Part shown: positions 62,128-64,000 of the stretch, in pieces
Numbering within the stretch: the stretch's first letter is position 1
Layout: the number at the start of each line of letters is the position of its first letter
From: Karalla daura
Taxonomy: Eukaryota; Chordata; Actinopteri; Chaetodontiformes; Leiognathidae
Reading direction: 5' to 3'
Assembly (NCBI GenBank): GCA_029224185.1
Contig: CM055205.1
Coordinates: 16,373,442 to 16,437,441, forward strand
DNA: 64,000 bases
Notes under the pieces: model-generated
Told to the model about the DNA's origin: nothing
What the model saw: only the letters and a program-made list of their open reading frames with translations
The model's database searches: none
Made by a program: the position numbers and the translations under genes

Positions 62128-64000
62128 GAACTTCTCGTCCAGCCTCTTCAGCTTCTCCGCGCAGGCCGCTCGTCTCTCCTCCTCCATCCGCCGCTCCTCT
62201 TCCTCGCGCCGGCGCCGCGCCCGCTCCACGGCGGCAGAGATCTCGGTGGAGGACTGCTTCCTGCGCTGGCGCCAGGTCTCGTCCTCGTCCTCTCCCTGGG
62301 CGCCGTGGACCAGCAGGCCGGGCTGGGCGGGGGGAGCAGCGCCCCCTGCTGCTGGAGCCTGGTGCTGGTTGGGCCCTGGTTTCCCCGGGAGTAGAGGAGC
62401 ACCCTGGTTGTGGGGCCGGTCCTGAATGGTTAGAAGACACAATATGCAGTTTAAGTAACTCCACCTAGCTTAAAGGTGAGGACACTGCGGTCATGTTGAA
62501 AAGAAAGTTGATTACATGACAAAAGCTAAAGCTGGGGACACACGACAAGACTTCACAGTTGTTTCCTATTCTGGAAAGGTTTAAGTGAGGAGCACACATT
62601 TAACAACTGTACCTGATGAGGCATCACATAAGACACATGACTATTAGAGTGACGGTGAAAGGATAAACAAATATGGATGCCAGATGGCCCTCTGCCTGGG
62701 AAACTATATATGAAATGTTATATTTATTAATTTATTTATTAGAGGAGCATGAATTCACACACTGAAATTATTTGAGTGATAAATCTAGTGACTTTCTGGA
62801 GTTATTGGAGACTTTTCAAGACCATCATTAGTCTTCTTAATAATCTTCATCTTCTCTTTATCTTAATCTTTATTTTCTCAATAAGCAGGTGCTACTGTGG
62901 GCTTCTTTCCCATCCTGAAGCCAGTCCTCTCACAGCTGTCAGAGCAGGAAGCATTCACATATGCATAATTCATTCATGTCTGCATATTTGAGGTGTCCCA
63001 TCTACTCATTTTCATTGTCTGTACTTGGTGTTGGGTCGCTGAGCAGTTCACACACATGCCATTGGGTCCAGACTGGGCTCAAAAAATCCAAACATGTTTG
63101 AATGACTGTGACTGAGATCGGGTCTGTTCCCCCCATGCAATACCTACTGTGACTCGTGGTTAAAACTGGGTGAAAAATCTTGTGGCGTGTCCCGGGCTTT
63201 AAGTGGCAAAAAGCAGAAAACGTCAAACTAAAAGATGACTGATTGGACCTGCGGGCGGAGGATGGGATAATGATAGGAATGGCTTGTCTATGAGGCCCTG
63301 TCCGGGTGTCTACCTGTCGGTAAAAGGAGTAAGGCCCTTGTCCAAGGAGTGGCCCAGGTGGGGGGGAGGGCTGCTCCCGGGGACCACCCAGTCCAGGCCT
63401 GCGCCCCTGTATACAGGCAGACACAGTTAGCCATCCTACGCCACTGTAATCTACACTGACAAGACCACACACACACACACACACCCCAACACATGACTGC
63501 CCACAATCCAGTGTGCTGTCTAACAGTGGTGTGTGTGTGACCGTCACTTTTCTATTTCGAGCTCGGCCTGTAGGGGCAACGCCTCGTCGCTGCGCTTCAG
63601 CGTTGCTACCTGGTAGTTGGATGGTGCTCCCTGGCCCCCCCAGCCGCTGCCCCCCTCCTCGGCCCATCCTGGCTTGCTGGAGGGGGGTTGGGGGCCGTTG
63701 TCGGCAGTGGCGGGAGGGGTGTGGCGGGAGTCGCTGCCGCTGTCTGAGGCTCGAGAGCGAGAGGCTGCAGGTGGAGCGTCCTGGGATCTCTGCTGCTCAC
63801 TGAGGACCAGAAAGACAAAAGAAAGCCATCAGTGTCACTTTGATATTGACCTGAAAAGACAAGAGAAGTGCTCTTCATATCTGAGAATGTAAGAAGAATG
63901 TAACTGTGGATTAGAGATGCACAGGAAATATGGTGATGGGGGCGGATTCACAGTATGTGGAGGACATACCCAGAGTCATTGTTGCTTTCGCTTTTCTCTT
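56407..64000 (-). CDS. prrc2a: PRRC2A (BAT2), 3' portion, partial at right edge
   Basis: The coding sequence is complement(join(56407..59467, 60140..60362, 60915..61245, 61429..61742, 61863..62421, 63314..63406, 63610..63799, 63970..>64000)), all GT-AG, phases closing, about 1,599 residues in the window. PRRC2 proteins are large, mostly disordered and RNA/m6A-associated. PRRC2A marks seen in order: ETWRQRRKQSSTEIS and the RRREEEERRMEEERRAACAEKLKRLDEKF coiled coil (exon 61863-62421), SKYQKSLPPRFQRQQQ, a poly-Gln run with MNFDPRWMM, RERSDSGGS, RAGPIKKP, SEGSEYEEIPKRRRERGSETGSE, RVFTPRGVPSRRGRGGG, RRRRHGRSQHQQDKPPRFRRLK, SDQANEEWETASESSDFTEFRD, then a 27-Gly run, KRSFSSQRPGMERQNRR and NWPSPKNRK-stop. 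Human PRRC2A continues about 660 residues past this point. Confidence 0.93.
56698..56778 (-). repeat. prrc2a: poly-glycine (GGN)27 tract in prrc2a
   Basis: Twenty-seven uninterrupted glycine codons, mostly GGA, between FRDRE and KSFSS. Human PRRC2A has only a short Gly run near here. Confidence 0.9.
61143..61245 (-). repeat. prrc2a: poly-glutamine (CAG)n tract in prrc2a
   Basis: EQLLKQ followed by a Gln run broken by one Trp, at the start of an exon. A second shorter Gln run lies at about 62094-62130 after LDEKF. Both are CAG-rich and likely length-variable. Confidence 0.85.

Overview
The window is vertebrate nuclear DNA, and everything points to a teleost fish. Genes have short coding exons with GT-AG introns on both strands, AT-rich intergenic DNA, abundant (CA)n, (CTAT)n and homopolymer tracts, and many decayed copies of repeats typical of fish genomes. 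Nothing bacterial, phage or organellar was seen. Nine protein genes can be assembled by joining exons by eye: six Ly6/uPAR-family genes, clic1, csnk2b and the 3' part of prrc2a.

Layout, left to right. 1-1271: repeat-bearing 5' flank. 1272-3741 (+): Ly6 gene A. 4.6-10.4 kb (-): clic1, six coding exons plus a probable non-coding first exon. 13.3-39.3 kb (-): five head-to-tail Ly6 genes, B to F, each with three coding exons. 39.3-44.8 kb: no gene recognised, with a long CTAT microsatellite. 46.7-51.2 kb (-): csnk2b, six coding exons plus a probable 5'UTR exon. 51.2-53.2 kb: repeats. 53.2-64 kb (-): prrc2a, a probable 3.1-kb 3'UTR and eight exons, running off the right edge.

The order clic1 - Ly6 cluster - csnk2b - prrc2a matches the gene order of the mammalian MHC class III region (CLIC1, LY6G6/LY6G5 genes, CSNK2B, PRRC2A). 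This is therefore a compact teleost counterpart of that region. The mammalian genes between CSNK2B and PRRC2A (GPANK1, APOM, BAG6) are not seen here.

The Ly6 genes encode small secreted precursors: a signal peptide, one ten-cysteine three-finger domain ending in a CC-x4-CN motif, and a hydrophobic tail typical of GPI anchoring. clic1 (redox/chloride channel fold), csnk2b (CK2 regulatory subunit) and prrc2a (large disordered RNA-associated protein) are housekeeping genes, linked to the Ly6 genes by position rather than by a shared pathway. I did not find a clearly novel molecular system. The most interesting points are the rigid exon architecture of the diverged Ly6 array, an apparently short prrc2a C-terminus, a missing redox cysteine in clic1, and the odd 9-kb first intron of Ly6 gene F.
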